A stretch of 64,000 nucleotides of DNA from Actinomycetota bacterium (GTDB lineage Bacteria; Actinomycetota; Thermoleophilia; Solirubrobacterales; Solirubrobacteraceae). The stretch is from assembly GCA_005883215.1 (NCBI GenBank), contig VAYS01000007.1, forward strand, positions 124,001 through 188,000. Reading direction: 5' to 3'. The position numbers and the translations under genes were made by a program. Positions 35,670 to 45,069 of the stretch are shown in pieces; position 1 is the first letter of the stretch, and each line of letters begins with the position of its first letter. The notes below the pieces were generated by a model that saw nothing but the letters and a program-made list of their open reading frames with translations, was not told the origin of the DNA and made no database searches.

Positions 35670-35933
35670 CTAGTGGACCGCTGAGCGGCCCGGTCTGTTG
35701 GTTTCCCCGCTTGCCCGGGTGCGCGCGGCTTCGAGCAGCGTCAGTAGGCGCAGCCAGCCGGCGAATGCGTGCTCGGCGCCGTGCTCGTCGTAGAGCCGTC
35801 CGGCGATACCCGCTTTGCTGTCGTGCAGCTCGAGGGCGAGCCGCAGCGATGTGGGCGGGCGGCTCGCCTTGGTGGGCGGCCCACCAGCCTCTTCGCCTGC
35901 GGCCGGCTCATTTCCGATGCCATCCAGGTCCAT
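35670..35933 (-). CDS. Small hypothetical protein
   Basis: About 87 residues, soluble, ending in a conserved-looking helix pair (LYDEHGAEHAFAGWLRLLTLLEAARTRA). ATG 35933 is chosen; an ATG at 35969 is also possible. First of three small genes transcribed away from the LuxR-type regulator at 36026, which suggests they may be its targets. No family recognised. Confidence 0.5.
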   Translation of the reverse strand: MDLDGIGNEPAAGEEAGGPPTKASRPPTSLRLALELHDSKAGIAGRLYDEHGAEHAFAGWLRLLTLLEAARTRASGETNRPGRSAVH

Positions 35934-36025
35934 GCGTCGATTCTCAGCCCGCGCCGGCCCGGTCGCCACGGGGGCCCACCCTTAACTTGACCCTGAACCG
36001 ATCCCGTGCATGGGAGGCTTGGGGC

Positions 36026-38887
36026 ATGCCAACGCGCAGCGAACCGGAGCTGTTGGAGCGCGAGGCTGAGCTCGAGGCGCTGCAGGCCGGGCTGGAGGAC
36101 GCGCGCGGCGGCGTCGGGCGCCTTGTCGTGGTCGAGGGCGTGGCGGGGGTCGGCAAGACGCGCCTCCTGCGCGCTGCGCGCGAGACCGCGGGTCGAGCGG
36201 GCATGCAGGTGCTGTCCGCGCGGGGGACCGAGCTGGAGCGCGAGTTTCCGTTCGGGGCCGTGCGCCAGCTCTTCGAACCGCTTCTCCACGGCGCCAACGC
36301 GGCGGAGCGGGTCGAGCTGCTCGACGGTGCGGCGCGCTCGGCGGGAGCGGTCGTGGGCGTCGAGGCCGAGGACACGTCCGGGGACTTCGATGCCCTGCTC
36401 GACCCGTCGTTCGCGATCCTCAACGCGCTGTACTGGCTGACCTCGAACGTCGCCGAGCGCCAGCCGGCGCTGCTCGCGATCGACGATCTGCATTGGGCTG
36501 ACAAGCCGTCGCTGCGCTACCTCCAGTTCCTCTTGCCGCGGCTCGAGGACCTGCCGGTCCTGCTTGCGGTTGCCGCGCGGCCGGCGGAGCCCGGCGCGGA
36601 GTCCGAGCTGCTGGCCCAGCTCGGCGCCGACCCCGGTGTGCGCGCGCTGCGACCCCGGCCGCTGAGCGAGGCGGCGGTCGCCGACCTCGTGCGGGCGGAG
36701 CTCGCGCCCGCCGCGCACGACGCGTTCTGCAACGCCTGCCACTACGCGACCGGCGGCAACCCATTCATGTTGCGCGAGCTGCTCGTCGGACTGGCAGCCG
36801 AGGGCAGCACCGGCACCACGGCCGACGCGGCGCACGTGCGCGGGCTGGCGCCTGACGCGATCCAGCGCGCCGTGCTCGTACGGCTCGCGCGCCTACCCGA
36901 GGAAGCGCGCCGGCTCGCCCGCGCCGTGGCGGTGCTGGGCGACGACGCCGATCTGCGGGAGGCGGCCGCGCTAGCGGGAATCGAGAGCGGCACCGGGGCC
37001 AAGGCGACGGATGCGCTCGCGGCGGCCGGCATCGTGGAATCCGTACGGCCACCGCGGTTCATCCACCCGCTCGTCCGCAACAGCGTCTACGCCGACATGC
37101 CCGGAGCGGAGAAGGCCGCGACCTACAAGCAGGCGGCAGACCTGCTCAGAGGCCAGGGCGCGGAGCCCGAGCGGATCGCAATTCACCTGCTCGCCACCGA
37201 TGCCAACGCCGACGAGGCGGTCGTAAAGACTCTGGCGGCGGCGGCGCAGCGCGCGCTCGATCGGGCCGCGCCCGAGACCGCGATGCGCTACCTGCAACGC
37301 GCGCTGGGTGAACAGCCGCCCGACGCGCTGCGTTTGGTGGTCCTCAAGCAGTTGCTCATCGCCATGTTCCGCGCGGGCGATGCCCATGCGTTTGAGGGCG
37401 TGGGCCTGGGGCTGGATGTGCTGGTGGATGAGCTCACGGCTGACCCCCCGGTGCTGATGGAGTCGGCCCGAGCGCTTGCGACCGTCCTCTGGGGCCTCGG
37501 GCTGAGCGATCAGGGCGCCGCACTGTTAAAGCGCGCCATCGCGGCCGCGCTGGAAGCGAACGACATGGACCTAGCGCTGAGCCTGGAGTCGCTGTTGATG
37601 GGCCTAACACAAATGCCCCTCGCGCAGGGGCGCGCCCGGCTGGCGCCCTACACCGAGCGCGTCGAGCCGGGAACCGAAAGCGAGCTGAACTGGCTTGCGC
37701 TGCGCGCCTGGTGGGTCAGCTTCACCCCCGGCGAGTCGGCCGCGGCGGCCGGGCAACTCGCGGAGCGCGCGCTGGTCGACGGCAGGCTCTTGCAGTTCGA
37801 AACACCGGCGTCGCGACAGGCGATCCTCGTGCTCATACGGACCGAGCGCGTGGGCCAAGCGGAGCGCGCGATCGAGCAGATCGTGGCCGGCTCGCGCTCC
37901 CGGGGCTCGACCACCGCGTTGGGGCTCGCGGCTTACCTGCGGGCGGATCTCGCGCTTGCGCGCGGCGAGGTGGCCCGCGCTGCGGCCGACATTCGCGCAG
38001 CGGTCGAGGCAAGCCGTCAGGGCGGGTGGCTGCTTGCGATTCCAACCCAGCTCGCGCTGCTCGTTGAGACGCTGATTGAACGCGACGAGCTAGACGCGGC
38101 GGAGGCCGAACTCGCCGCCGTCGGGATGACCGGCCCGATTCCCGAGACCTACTGGTTCACGCCCCTGCTGTTCGCTCGCGCGCACCTGTGCCTCGCACAA
38201 GGAAGACCCCGCGAGGCCGTCGACGACCTACTCAAGGGGGCCCGCGATCTCGAGCGCCTCGAGATGGTAAATACCTATTACCCGTGGGCGGCATACGCCG
38301 TGCTCGGGCTCGCGGCGCTCGGCGACAACGACCAAGCACGTCGTATCTTCGAGCCCGCGCTCGACGCCGCTCGCACATGGGGCGCCGCCCCGCCGATCGC
38401 GGCACTGCTGCGCGCACAGGGACTGATCGAAGGAGGCAAACCCGGCATCGAGCTGCTACGCGCCGCCGTCCGGACGGCCGAGCGCTCGCCGGCCAAGCTC
38501 GAGTACATGCGCGCCCTCGCCGACTACGGCGCCGCGCTGCGCCGCGCCAACCGCCGAGCCGAGGCGCGCGAACCGCTGCGCGAGGCGCTCGCGCTGGCGC
38601 GCGCGACAGGGGCGCTGGCGATCGCCCGCCGCGCCCACGAGGAGCTCGGGGCAACCGGCGAGAAGCTACGCCCCCTCCCTGCGGGAGGCGTTGAGTCATT
38701 GACGCCGTCGGAGCGGCGGATCGCCGAGATGGCCGCAGAGGGCACGACCAACCGCGACATCGCCCAAGCGCTATTCCTCACAATCAAGACCATCGAGACC
38801 CACCTCTCCAACGCCTACCGCAAACTAGACATCCGCTCGCGCTCAGAGCTCGAGACGGCACTGGCGAGCCCGCCAGACCACGCATAG
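36026..38887 (+). CDS. LAL-type ATP-binding LuxR family transcriptional regulator
   Basis: A 953-residue large ATP-binding regulator. The N-terminal STAND/AAA-type ATPase has Walker A GVAGVGKT (about 38-45) and Walker B LLAIDDLHWAD (about 147-157). A long alpha-helical TPR-like middle (about 400-860) follows, and a C-terminal LuxR helix-turn-helix (about 891-948, LTPSERRIAEMAAEGTTNRDIA, in two blocks). Such proteins respond to a bound inducer and activate nearby genes. The ATG at 36026 follows GGAGGCTTGGGGC and starts at the conserved ELLEREAELEAL. Divergent from a three-gene small-protein set. Confidence 0.92.
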   Translation: MPTRSEPELLEREAELEALQAGLEDARGGVGRLVVVEGVAGVGKTRLLRAARETAGRAGMQVLSARGTELEREFPFGAVRQLFEPLLHGANAAERVELLDGAARSAGAVVGVEAEDTSGDFDALLDPSFAILNALYWLTSNVAERQPALLAIDDLHWADKPSLRYLQFLLPRLEDLPVLLAVAARPAEPGAESELLAQLGADPGVRALRPRPLSEAAVADLVRAELAPAAHDAFCNACHYATGGNPFMLRELLVGLAAEGSTGTTADAAHVRGLAPDAIQRAVLVRLARLPEEARRLARAVAVLGDDADLREAAALAGIESGTGAKATDALAAAGIVESVRPPRFIHPLVRNSVYADMPGAEKAATYKQAADLLRGQGAEPERIAIHLLATDANADEAVVKTLAAAAQRALDRAAPETAMRYLQRALGEQPPDALRLVVLKQLLIAMFRAGDAHAFEGVGLGLDVLVDELTADPPVLMESARALATVLWGLGLSDQGAALLKRAIAAALEANDMDLALSLESLLMGLTQMPLAQGRARLAPYTERVEPGTESELNWLALRAWWVSFTPGESAAAAGQLAERALVDGRLLQFETPASRQAILVLIRTERVGQAERAIEQIVAGSRSRGSTTALGLAAYLRADLALARGEVARAAADIRAAVEASRQGGWLLAIPTQLALLVETLIERDELDAAEAELAAVGMTGPIPETYWFTPLLFARAHLCLAQGRPREAVDDLLKGARDLERLEMVNTYYPWAAYAVLGLAALGDNDQARRIFEPALDAARTWGAAPPIAALLRAQGLIEGGKPGIELLRAAVRTAERSPAKLEYMRALADYGAALRRANRRAEAREPLREALALARATGALAIARRAHEELGATGEKLRPLPAGGVESLTPSERRIAEMAAEGTTNRDIAQALFLTIKTIETHLSNAYRKLDIRSRSELETALASPPDHA

Positions 38888-39342
38888 CCCAACCGCCTCG
38901 ACAGCCACCACCTCCCTGCACATGAGCACCTTCACCTATCCGGGATGGTGCGTTGACCCCTTGAGGCCGCGCGCGAGAGCAGCACCTGCTTTGTGCGGAA
39001 GGAGAAGCGCAGCTCTCGCTGTTCTAGTTCGCGAACTCGGTGCTCACGCTCGGCTTGACGTCCCAGCGAGCGCAGCAAGCACAGCCCGGGCGACCCTTGG
39101 CCAAAAAGGCTGTGTGCGTGTGGCGAAGCCCGGGTACAGTCGCAAGGGCGCGGCCGTCGCACCAACGAGCCTACCTGGCTCGGCAAGGGGATTCGGCCCC
39201 GCCCTTTTGTGCCGTCAAACGCGGTTCGAGGCCAGCGGCGACTGCCGAGGGTGCTCGGGAGCCAAGAGGTGGATATGGTCCACGCGCCTTTCGAAGCATC
39301 GAGCTTTGACCACGCGACACAGCCCGGCTCTGAGGGCTCCTG
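38888..39342. other. Spacer without a recognisable gene
   Basis: 455 bp of lower coding quality between the regulator and the desaturase. Long open frames exist on both strands but encode Arg/Ser/Pro-rich sequence without family resemblance. It may be decayed coding DNA. No integrase site, tRNA or repeat was found. Confidence 0.4.
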
Positions 39343-40359
39343 ATGGCGGTCGACGCCGAGCCTGGACTCCCGCCGTCCTGGAGGGACGCGCTCGCGCCCT
39401 ACGCCCGCCCTGACCTGCGCCGCGGTCTGCTCGATATCGCGACATCGGTGCTGCCCTACCTCGCGCTGTCGGTGGCGATGTTTCTGCTGCTGGACGTCTC
39501 GTATCTGGCGGTGCTCGCCGTAGGGATTCTCGCGTCCGGGTTCTTGCTGCGGACCTACATCGTGTTTCATGATTGCGCTCACGGCTCGTTCCTCCCGTCC
39601 AGGCGCGCGAACCGTCGGCTTGGGGTGATACTCGGTCTACTCGTCTATTCGCCGTATCACAGCTGGCGCCATGAGCACGCCGGGCACCACGCGAGCTCCG
39701 GCGATCTTGACCGGCGCGGCGTCGGTGACGTTGAGACCTGGACGGTCGCCGAGTACATCGCGCGGCCCTGGTGGAGCCGGCTCGCCTACCGCCTGTTTCG
39801 AAACCCGCTGCTGATGTTTGGACTCGTCGGGCCGCTCTGGGCGCTTGTTTTGGAGCCGCGCCTGGTGCGCAGAACCGCCCGTCCGCGGCTTCGCCGCAGC
39901 CATCTGCTCACCGACATCGTGCTGGCCGTGCTCGTCGGGGGACTGTGTTGGCTGGTGGGATGGCGCGCCTTCCTGCTCGTGCAGACGCCGATGGTGCTCA
40001 TGGCCGGCGGTGCGGGCATCTGGCTGTTCTACGTCCAGCACCAGTTTGAGGACGCCTACTGGGAGCGCGCGAAGGAGTGGACCTATGTCGACGCCGCCCT
40101 GCGCGGCAGCTCGCACCTCAAGCTGCCCTGGCTGCTGCGCTTCTTCACCGGCAACATTGGCCTGCACCACGTCCACCACCTCAACGCCCGGATCCCCAAC
40201 TACAACCTTCAGCGCGCCCACAACGACAACTCCTTCCTGCACCGCGCGCCCACACTCTCGCTATGGGACGGTCTCCGCGCCGTCCGTCTCAAGCTGTACG
40301 ACGAAGACGCCCACCGCCTCGTGACTTTCGCCGAAGCCCGCCAACGCTCTACCCCCTAA
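39343..40359 (+). CDS. Fatty acid desaturase (membrane di-iron)
   Basis: A 338-residue integral membrane desaturase. The three histidine boxes that hold the di-iron centre are HDCAH (about 76-80), HEHAGHH (about 110-116) and HHVHH (about 274-278), in the order and spacing of the DesA/omega-6 group. About four membrane helices lie between. It introduces a cis double bond into acyl chains, so it would change membrane fluidity. GAGGG lies upstream of the ATG. No ferredoxin or reductase partner is adjacent. Located in the accessory-looking stretch after ssrA. Confidence 0.92.
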   Translation: MAVDAEPGLPPSWRDALAPYARPDLRRGLLDIATSVLPYLALSVAMFLLLDVSYLAVLAVGILASGFLLRTYIVFHDCAHGSFLPSRRANRRLGVILGLLVYSPYHSWRHEHAGHHASSGDLDRRGVGDVETWTVAEYIARPWWSRLAYRLFRNPLLMFGLVGPLWALVLEPRLVRRTARPRLRRSHLLTDIVLAVLVGGLCWLVGWRAFLLVQTPMVLMAGGAGIWLFYVQHQFEDAYWERAKEWTYVDAALRGSSHLKLPWLLRFFTGNIGLHHVHHLNARIPNYNLQRAHNDNSFLHRAPTLSLWDGLRAVRLKLYDEDAHRLVTFAEARQRSTP

Positions 40360-40648
40360 GCCTGGCGCTTCGATCGAAAATCAGAAGGAGGACTCGGAGC
40401 CGTGAAGGACGCTGCTCCTCCTCACGAGGTGGGCTAGGTGGCGACCATCACGCGCTGCTGGAATCCGCTAGGGAAGCAGTCGTCTGGCGGGATCCAATCT
40501 GGTCGAGCCCTGTCTTCGTCCAACGTAGAGGTAGGGCCGTCACCACGGCATTTGTGATGGCCCGAGAGCCTCGGAGCGTCCGAGAGCCACCTGCAGCGCC
40601 GCTGACCGGAGCCGCTGGAGACCGCGATACCGTTCCCGCACTGTCGCC
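40360..40648. other. Spacer without a recognisable gene
   Basis: 289 bp. AGGAGG precedes a possible 11-codon peptide frame (GTG at 40402), and AGGAGG/CCTCCT could pair, but neither is convincing. No promoter is clear for the downstream gene. Confidence 0.3.
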
Positions 40649-42540
40649 ATGAGCAAGCGCTTCAGCCAGGCTTCAGGCGGGTTCGCGTGGGTGCTCGCCA
40701 TGGCGGCTTGCCTGTGCTCGATCTCGGCTACGAGCCCGGCGGTGGCCCGAGCGGCCGGCTCGAACCGGATTGAGTTCTGGGTCTCCGCGCGGGGTAGCGA
40801 CAGAGCGGCTGGGAGCCAGAGCCACCCGTTCCGGACGCTCGCCAAAGCGCGCGATGCCGTCCGCGCGGCGCGGCGCAGCGACGGCCGCGCCAAGATCTCC
40901 GTGTACCTGCTCGCCGGGACCTACCGCTTGACCCGTCCGCTGGTGCTCGACTGGCGCGATTCGGGCCGGGCGGGCGCAGCTGTGGTCTGGAGGGCCGCGC
41001 CCGGTGCGCACCCGGTCATCAGCGGCGCGGTCCGCGTGCAAGGCTGGACGCTGCACGACGCCACGCGCGGCATCTACGAGGCGCGCGTGGTACGGGGTCT
41101 GCAGACTCGACAGCTCTACGTCGATGGATCGCGCGCGTTGCGAGCACGCAGTGGGATCTACCCACCGGGATTCACTCGAACGCCCAGCGGGTTCAGGGCA
41201 CCCAGTGACTCGATGGCCAGCTGGCGCAATCTGAGCAGCATCGAGGCGGTGACGCGGACGCAATGGAAGATGATGCGCTGCCCGGTAAGGTCGATCCGCG
41301 GTCGCGACATCGTCATGCGGCAACCCTGCTGGACGAACGTCAACGTGTTCCCGTACCTGTGGTCGTTCCAGACGTTGACCTGGCTCGAGAACGCGTACGA
41401 GCTGCTCGATCGTCCGGGCGAGTGGTACCTCGACAGTCGCGCCGGCCGGCTCTACTACATTCCGCGGCACGGACAGCGGCTCGCTCGCGCGGACATCGAG
41501 CTTCCCATCCTCCAGGCACTGATCGAGGTGCGCGGAACCGTCCACCGGCCGGTCAAGCACATCCGCTTTCAGGGGCTGACGTTCGCCTACGGGACATGGC
41601 TCGATCCCAGCAGCCCGAACGGCTATGCCGACGATCAGAGTGGCTTTCATCTCGACGGACGCGGCCATCGAACCAATCTGATCGGGCACGACCCCGACAC
41701 GACCCGCACGCCCGGCAACGTCAGGCTGCGATACGCACGCCACGTGATGTTCACACACGACGACTTCCTTCACCTCGGTGGCGTCGGGCTCGACTTCGAC
41801 ACGGGAAGCCAGCACGACGCGGTTGTCGGCAACCGGTTCGACGACATCTCCTCGGCCGCGACGGAGCTCGGCGGTGTCAGCCCGGTCGACCATCACCCCG
41901 CGCATCGCGGACAAGTGACGCTGGACAACACCATCTCGAACAACTTGATCACGAACATCGGGCGCGAGTACCAGGACGCCGCCGGCGTCTACGTGGGCTT
42001 CACCACCCGTTCGCGCGTCGAGCACAACGACATCCGGAACGTGCCGTGGTCGGGGATCGCGATCGGTTGGGGCTGGGGTCTGCTCGACCCGACTGGCTTT
42101 CTCGGGCTGCCGGCTGCCGTGCCCGGCCAGTGGGGGAGCTACAGGAAGCCCACGACGAGCGCGGGCAACGAGCTCGTGGACAATCGCATTACGGTAGCCG
42201 CTATGTGAGGCTCGAGCGCAACGCCTCCCTCGACGACCCGCCTGGCGTCACCGATTTCGGCCCCTGCTCGCTTCCTGACTCGCTGCTCCTGTGCGGAGTT
42301 CACGTCCCCTACGGCAGCGACCGTGGCGGCTGCCGTCCGTATGGCGATCTCGTCTACCGGCAGAATTATTGGCGCTACCCGACCCCGTTCTTCTCGGCCT
42401 GCCCCTATCCGCCCTATCCGGTGAACGTCGTCGACATCGCCAACCACGTGATCTCCGGTGCGGGTCAGGTGCCGCGCTCGATTCTCGATGCCGCCGGCAT
42501 CCGGCGTGCTTACCGATCGACCGTGGGTGCGCGGCAATGA
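40649..42540 (+). pseudogene. Secreted right-handed beta-helix protein, disrupted
   Basis: The intact part (40649-42208, 519 codons) has a signal peptide (about 1-36) and a parallel beta-helix domain beginning FWVSARGSDRAAGSQSHPFRTLAKARDA (two adjoining motifs), with repeated N-x-I/V-x-x-N turns, as in pectate-lyase-like and glycosidase-like secreted proteins. It stops after NRITVAAM. The family C-terminus continues in the -1 frame: YGSRYVRLERN, GGCRPYGDLVYRQNYW, CPYPPYPVNVVDI, then a stop at 42540. The loop with the usual GGAIYT-type turn is missing, so a deletion removed coding DNA and shifted the frame. Substrate unknown. Could be a truncated active protein or an assembly error. Confidence 0.7.
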
Positions 42541-42619
42541 GTCCCCGACGGCGCGGAAGCGACGTTCATCAAGAGCGGCAAGCCTGCCGAACTTGCGAAG
42601 AGCAGGAGGGCGGAGTGCG

Positions 42620-42796
42620 TCAGAGCCCGAGGACGAGCGCGAGGGCGCTATCGACGGCTCGAATTTCGCTTGCATCCAGGCGACCGATTGATCGCCCAAG
42701 TCGCTGCGGGTCAACGACGGTCGTCTGCTCGACCAGGGCACGCGTGTCTTCGCCCTTGGGCGGATGGTCGGGCGACAGCTTGCGGGTCGGGCACTG
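42620..42796 (-). pseudogene. Truncated MazF/PemK-type toxin remnant
   Basis: About 57 codons of minus-strand frame ending at 42620 match the C-terminal half of MazF-family endoribonucleases: ALVEQTTVVDPQRLGRSIGR, then LDASEIRAVDSALALVLGL-stop. The N-terminal half, including the RGELWW-type start of the family, is absent; upstream codons are unrelated. No antitoxin gene is adjacent. A dead remnant. Confidence 0.55.
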
Positions 42797-42820
42797 ATAA
42801 TGAGCGGGGTGGCTGTCTGA

Positions 42821-43165
42821 GTGAGGGGCCAGGCGGGACCCCCAGCGGAGCGAGTGCTGGCCCTGATCATCCTGCTGGGTAGCGGTGGCCTGATCGCCGC
42901 ACCGCTCGTGTGCCTGTGGCTCGCCTCGCGCATCGCCGGCACGGCTGGCCTCGCCGTGGCGGTGCTCGGATGCCCGGCCGTGCTCACGGCCTGGGGCTTT
43001 GCCCTGGCCCATGTCAATCGGGCTTATCTGCGGGTCAGCCCTCGTCCCCGTCCCGTGCTCGAGCTCAGCGTGAGCGCCGTGGTGGTGGCCGCCGTCATCG
43101 GCCTGCTCATCTGGACGCTGCTGCTCGGATCCCGCGGCCCCGACGTACCCCTGCGGGTCAGCTAG
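42821..43165 (+). CDS. Small membrane protein, three predicted helices
   Basis: 114 residues from GTG 42821, with hydrophobic segments at about 11-35, 38-63 and 79-103, the loop VNRAYLRVSPRPRP between the last two. No family recognised. A GATAAT box lies about 22 nt before the start and could be its -10. The start codon lies 24 bp beyond the mazF remnant, on the opposite strand. Confidence 0.55.
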   Translation: MRGQAGPPAERVLALIILLGSGGLIAAPLVCLWLASRIAGTAGLAVAVLGCPAVLTAWGFALAHVNRAYLRVSPRPRPVLELSVSAVVVAAVIGLLIWTLLLGSRGPDVPLRVS

Positions 43166-43178
43166 ACCCAATTGGCGA

Positions 43179-43400
43179 CTAGATGGGAGCCGGATTTGGG
43201 TCGGGGGGAAGGGGGGTCGGATCGGGCGTCGGCGACGGCGGCTGGGGATCGGGGGGGACCGGCCCGGGGGGACGCGGGTCCGGGACGTCGGGTCCCCCGG
43301 GGGCGGGAGGTGGCTTCGGCGTAGGCGGCGCGGGTGTCGGCGGTGTCCCCATAAACGCCTGTTGCCCGGTCGGGGCCAAGCGAAATCCCCCGGCGGCCAA
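43179..43400 (-). CDS. Possible Pro-rich small protein
   Basis: 73 codons from TTG 43400 encode repeated PxP motifs (PPTPAPPTPKPPPAPGG). The opposite strand gives an equally open Gly-rich frame, so composition alone may keep both open. No start signal stands out. Doubtful. Confidence 0.22.
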   Translation of the reverse strand: MAAGGFRLAPTGQQAFMGTPPTPAPPTPKPPPAPGGPDVPDPRPPGPVPPDPQPPSPTPDPTPLPPDPNPAPI

Positions 43401-43428
43401 TAGCCGAGCCGGTGGCGGCCGAGCGCCA

Positions 43429-43797
43429 TCACCGCTTCTGCTGCCAGAGCGCGAGCTCGCCCCCCGCCGAGCTGGCGATCACGCTGCGCCAGCCTGACGG
43501 GCCCTCGCGGGGCTCCAGCAGCACGGAGGCCCCGTGCCGGCATGCCCGCCTGGTCGCCTGCACTATCTCCGGGACCTCTACATAGGGCAGCCACAACGGG
43601 CGCTCGGTCTGGCACTGCACCACGCCTCCCCCGAGGCTCGGCCCCAACTCGAGCGCCAGATAGGAGCCCCAGGAGGTTTGGATCGGCTCCCGGGCCCATC
43701 CGCAGAGCGCGGCATAGAAGGCAACCGCGCCCGCCAGGTCGCCGGTGTGCAGCTCCAAGTGGATCACCGGACTGCCGGACGCCCGCGGCATACTCAT
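43429..43797 (-). CDS. VOC superfamily (glyoxalase/bleomycin-resistance-like) protein
   Basis: About 122 residues with the VOC beta-alpha-beta-beta-beta fold: VIHLELHTGDLAGAVAFYAA at the start, WGSYLALELG, and a terminal GGELALWQQK strand holding the usual Glu ligand position. One module pair only, so it acts as a dimer. Metal-dependent chemistry is likely but the substrate is unknown. ATG 43797 is chosen; ATGs at 43824 and 43791 are alternatives. Divergent from the ECF sigma factor gene, with which VOC proteins are often clustered. Confidence 0.72.
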   Translation of the reverse strand: MSMPRASGSPVIHLELHTGDLAGAVAFYAALCGWAREPIQTSWGSYLALELGPSLGGGVVQCQTERPLWLPYVEVPEIVQATRRACRHGASVLLEPREGPSGWRSVIASSAGGELALWQQKR

Positions 43798-43870
43798 ATG
43801 ACCGGGGCGAGCCGGCAAACTCATCGCCGCCGGGGAGGTGCGCCGGCAACCGGGCGGCGCCCGGTCCGTC

Positions 43871-43876
43871 TAGGCT
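43871..43876 (+). promoter_or_regulatory. -10 box of ECF sigma gene, decides a TTG start
   Basis: TAGGCT, 7 nt before TTG 43884. There is no ATG or GTG in frame near the conserved N-terminus, so this box supports a leaderless TTG start. Confidence 0.45.
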
Positions 43877-43883
43877 CCCCTGC

Positions 43884-44999
43884 TTGGCCGCCAGCCCTAC
43901 CAGCTTTACCCGGGAGGAGCAGCAGCTGATCTCGGCTGCTGGCCGGGGCGACGAGGTTGCCTTTGGGCGCCTGCTCGAGCCCTACCGGCCCGAGCTGCTC
44001 GCCCACTGCTACCGGATGCTGGGCTCCCTGCACGACGCCGAGGACGCCCTCCAGGAGGCGCTTGTACGCGCCTGGCGCGGGCTTGTCCGGTTCGAGGGAC
44101 GAAGCTCGCTTCGCTCATGGCTGTACACGATCGCCACCAACGTGAGCCTGAACGCGATCGCCCGGCGACCCAAGCGGGTGCTGCCGATCGACTACGGGCC
44201 CGCCGTGGATCCCCACACCCCGCCCGGGGAGCCGGTCGTCGAGTCGGTGTGGCTCGAGCCCTTTCCGGACGAGATGCTCGGCCTGCAGGACGGCCATGAC
44301 GCGCCGGAGGCCGGTTACGAGCGCCGCGAGGGCATAGAGCTGGCCTTCATCGCCGCGCTCCAGCACCTACCGTCCAACCAGCGCGCCGTGCTGATCCTGC
44401 GCGAGGTGCTCGGCTTCTCGGCCAAAGAGTGCGCGGAGATGCTCGAGACAACCGTGGCGTCCATAAACAGCGCCCTGCAGCGGGCGCGGGCCGCGGTGGA
44501 GGAGCGCGTCCCGGAGCAGAGCCAGCAGGCCACGCTGCGCACGCTGGGGGACGGCAAGGTCCGCGAGCTCGTCGACCGCTATGTCGATGCGTGGGAGCGC
44601 TGCGACGTCGATGCCTTTGCCGCGATGCTCGCCGAGGACGCCACCTTCGCCATGCCGCCGCTCGCCACCTGGTACCGGGGTCGCGAGGGCATCGCCGCGT
44701 GGGCGGCCGGCTGGCCGCTGTCGGGAGACTGGCGCTGGCGAACCGTGTTCACGCGGGCAAACGGCCAGCCCGCGCTCGCCTTCTACGCCTGGGACCCCGA
44801 GCAGGCCGGCTACCTGCCGTTCGCGCTCAACGTGCTCACCCTGCGGGGCAGCCAGATCAGCGACGTCACCGCGTTCGTCGCCCGCTCGATCGAAGCGGCC
44901 GACCCGGAGGCGTATGAGCGCTGGCCCGAGCAGCCCGCCGACGCCCCGCGGATGATCGCCACCTTCGAGCGCTTCGGCCTCCCCGACCGGCTCGACTGA
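43884..44999 (+). CDS. ECF RNA polymerase sigma factor with C-terminal SnoaL-like domain
   Basis: 371 residues. Sigma region 2 (about 20-85, LLAHCYRMLGSLHDAEDALQ), region 4 (about 150-205, LPSNQRAVLILREVLGFSA then TTVASINSALQRAR) and a SnoaL/NTF2-like domain (about 225-340, VDRYVDAWERCDVDAFAAML and a WYRGREGI block). The SigG/ECF56-type group uses such a C-terminal domain as an internal switch instead of a separate anti-sigma factor. The TTG at 43884 is taken as start because a TAGGCT box lies 7 nt upstream. A RibD-C reductase gene follows 70 nt downstream and may be a target. Confidence 0.88.
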   Translation: MAASPTSFTREEQQLISAAGRGDEVAFGRLLEPYRPELLAHCYRMLGSLHDAEDALQEALVRAWRGLVRFEGRSSLRSWLYTIATNVSLNAIARRPKRVLPIDYGPAVDPHTPPGEPVVESVWLEPFPDEMLGLQDGHDAPEAGYERREGIELAFIAALQHLPSNQRAVLILREVLGFSAKECAEMLETTVASINSALQRARAAVEERVPEQSQQATLRTLGDGKVRELVDRYVDAWERCDVDAFAAMLAEDATFAMPPLATWYRGREGIAAWAAGWPLSGDWRWRTVFTRANGQPALAFYAWDPEQAGYLPFALNVLTLRGSQISDVTAFVARSIEAADPEAYERWPEQPADAPRMIATFERFGLPDRLD

Positions 45000-45069
45000 G
45001 CCGCCGGCGATGAGTTGGCGCCCGTCCGCCGGTCTCGAGCCCAAACCACACCGATCCGGGAGAACAACC

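Noticed and set aside
38932-39582. Minus-strand 216-codon frame between regulator and desaturase
   Set aside because: Runs antisense into the desaturase start and has no start signal or recognisable family; treated as non-coding spacer.
34793-43000. Attachment-site duplication of the ssrA 3' end
   Set aside because: Searched by eye for a second copy of the T-arm/acceptor sequence downstream; none found, and no integrase gene is present.
43183-43497. Plus-strand Gly-rich frame
   Set aside because: Mirror image of the Pro-rich minus frame; neither has clear support, and it would overlap the VOC gene antisense.
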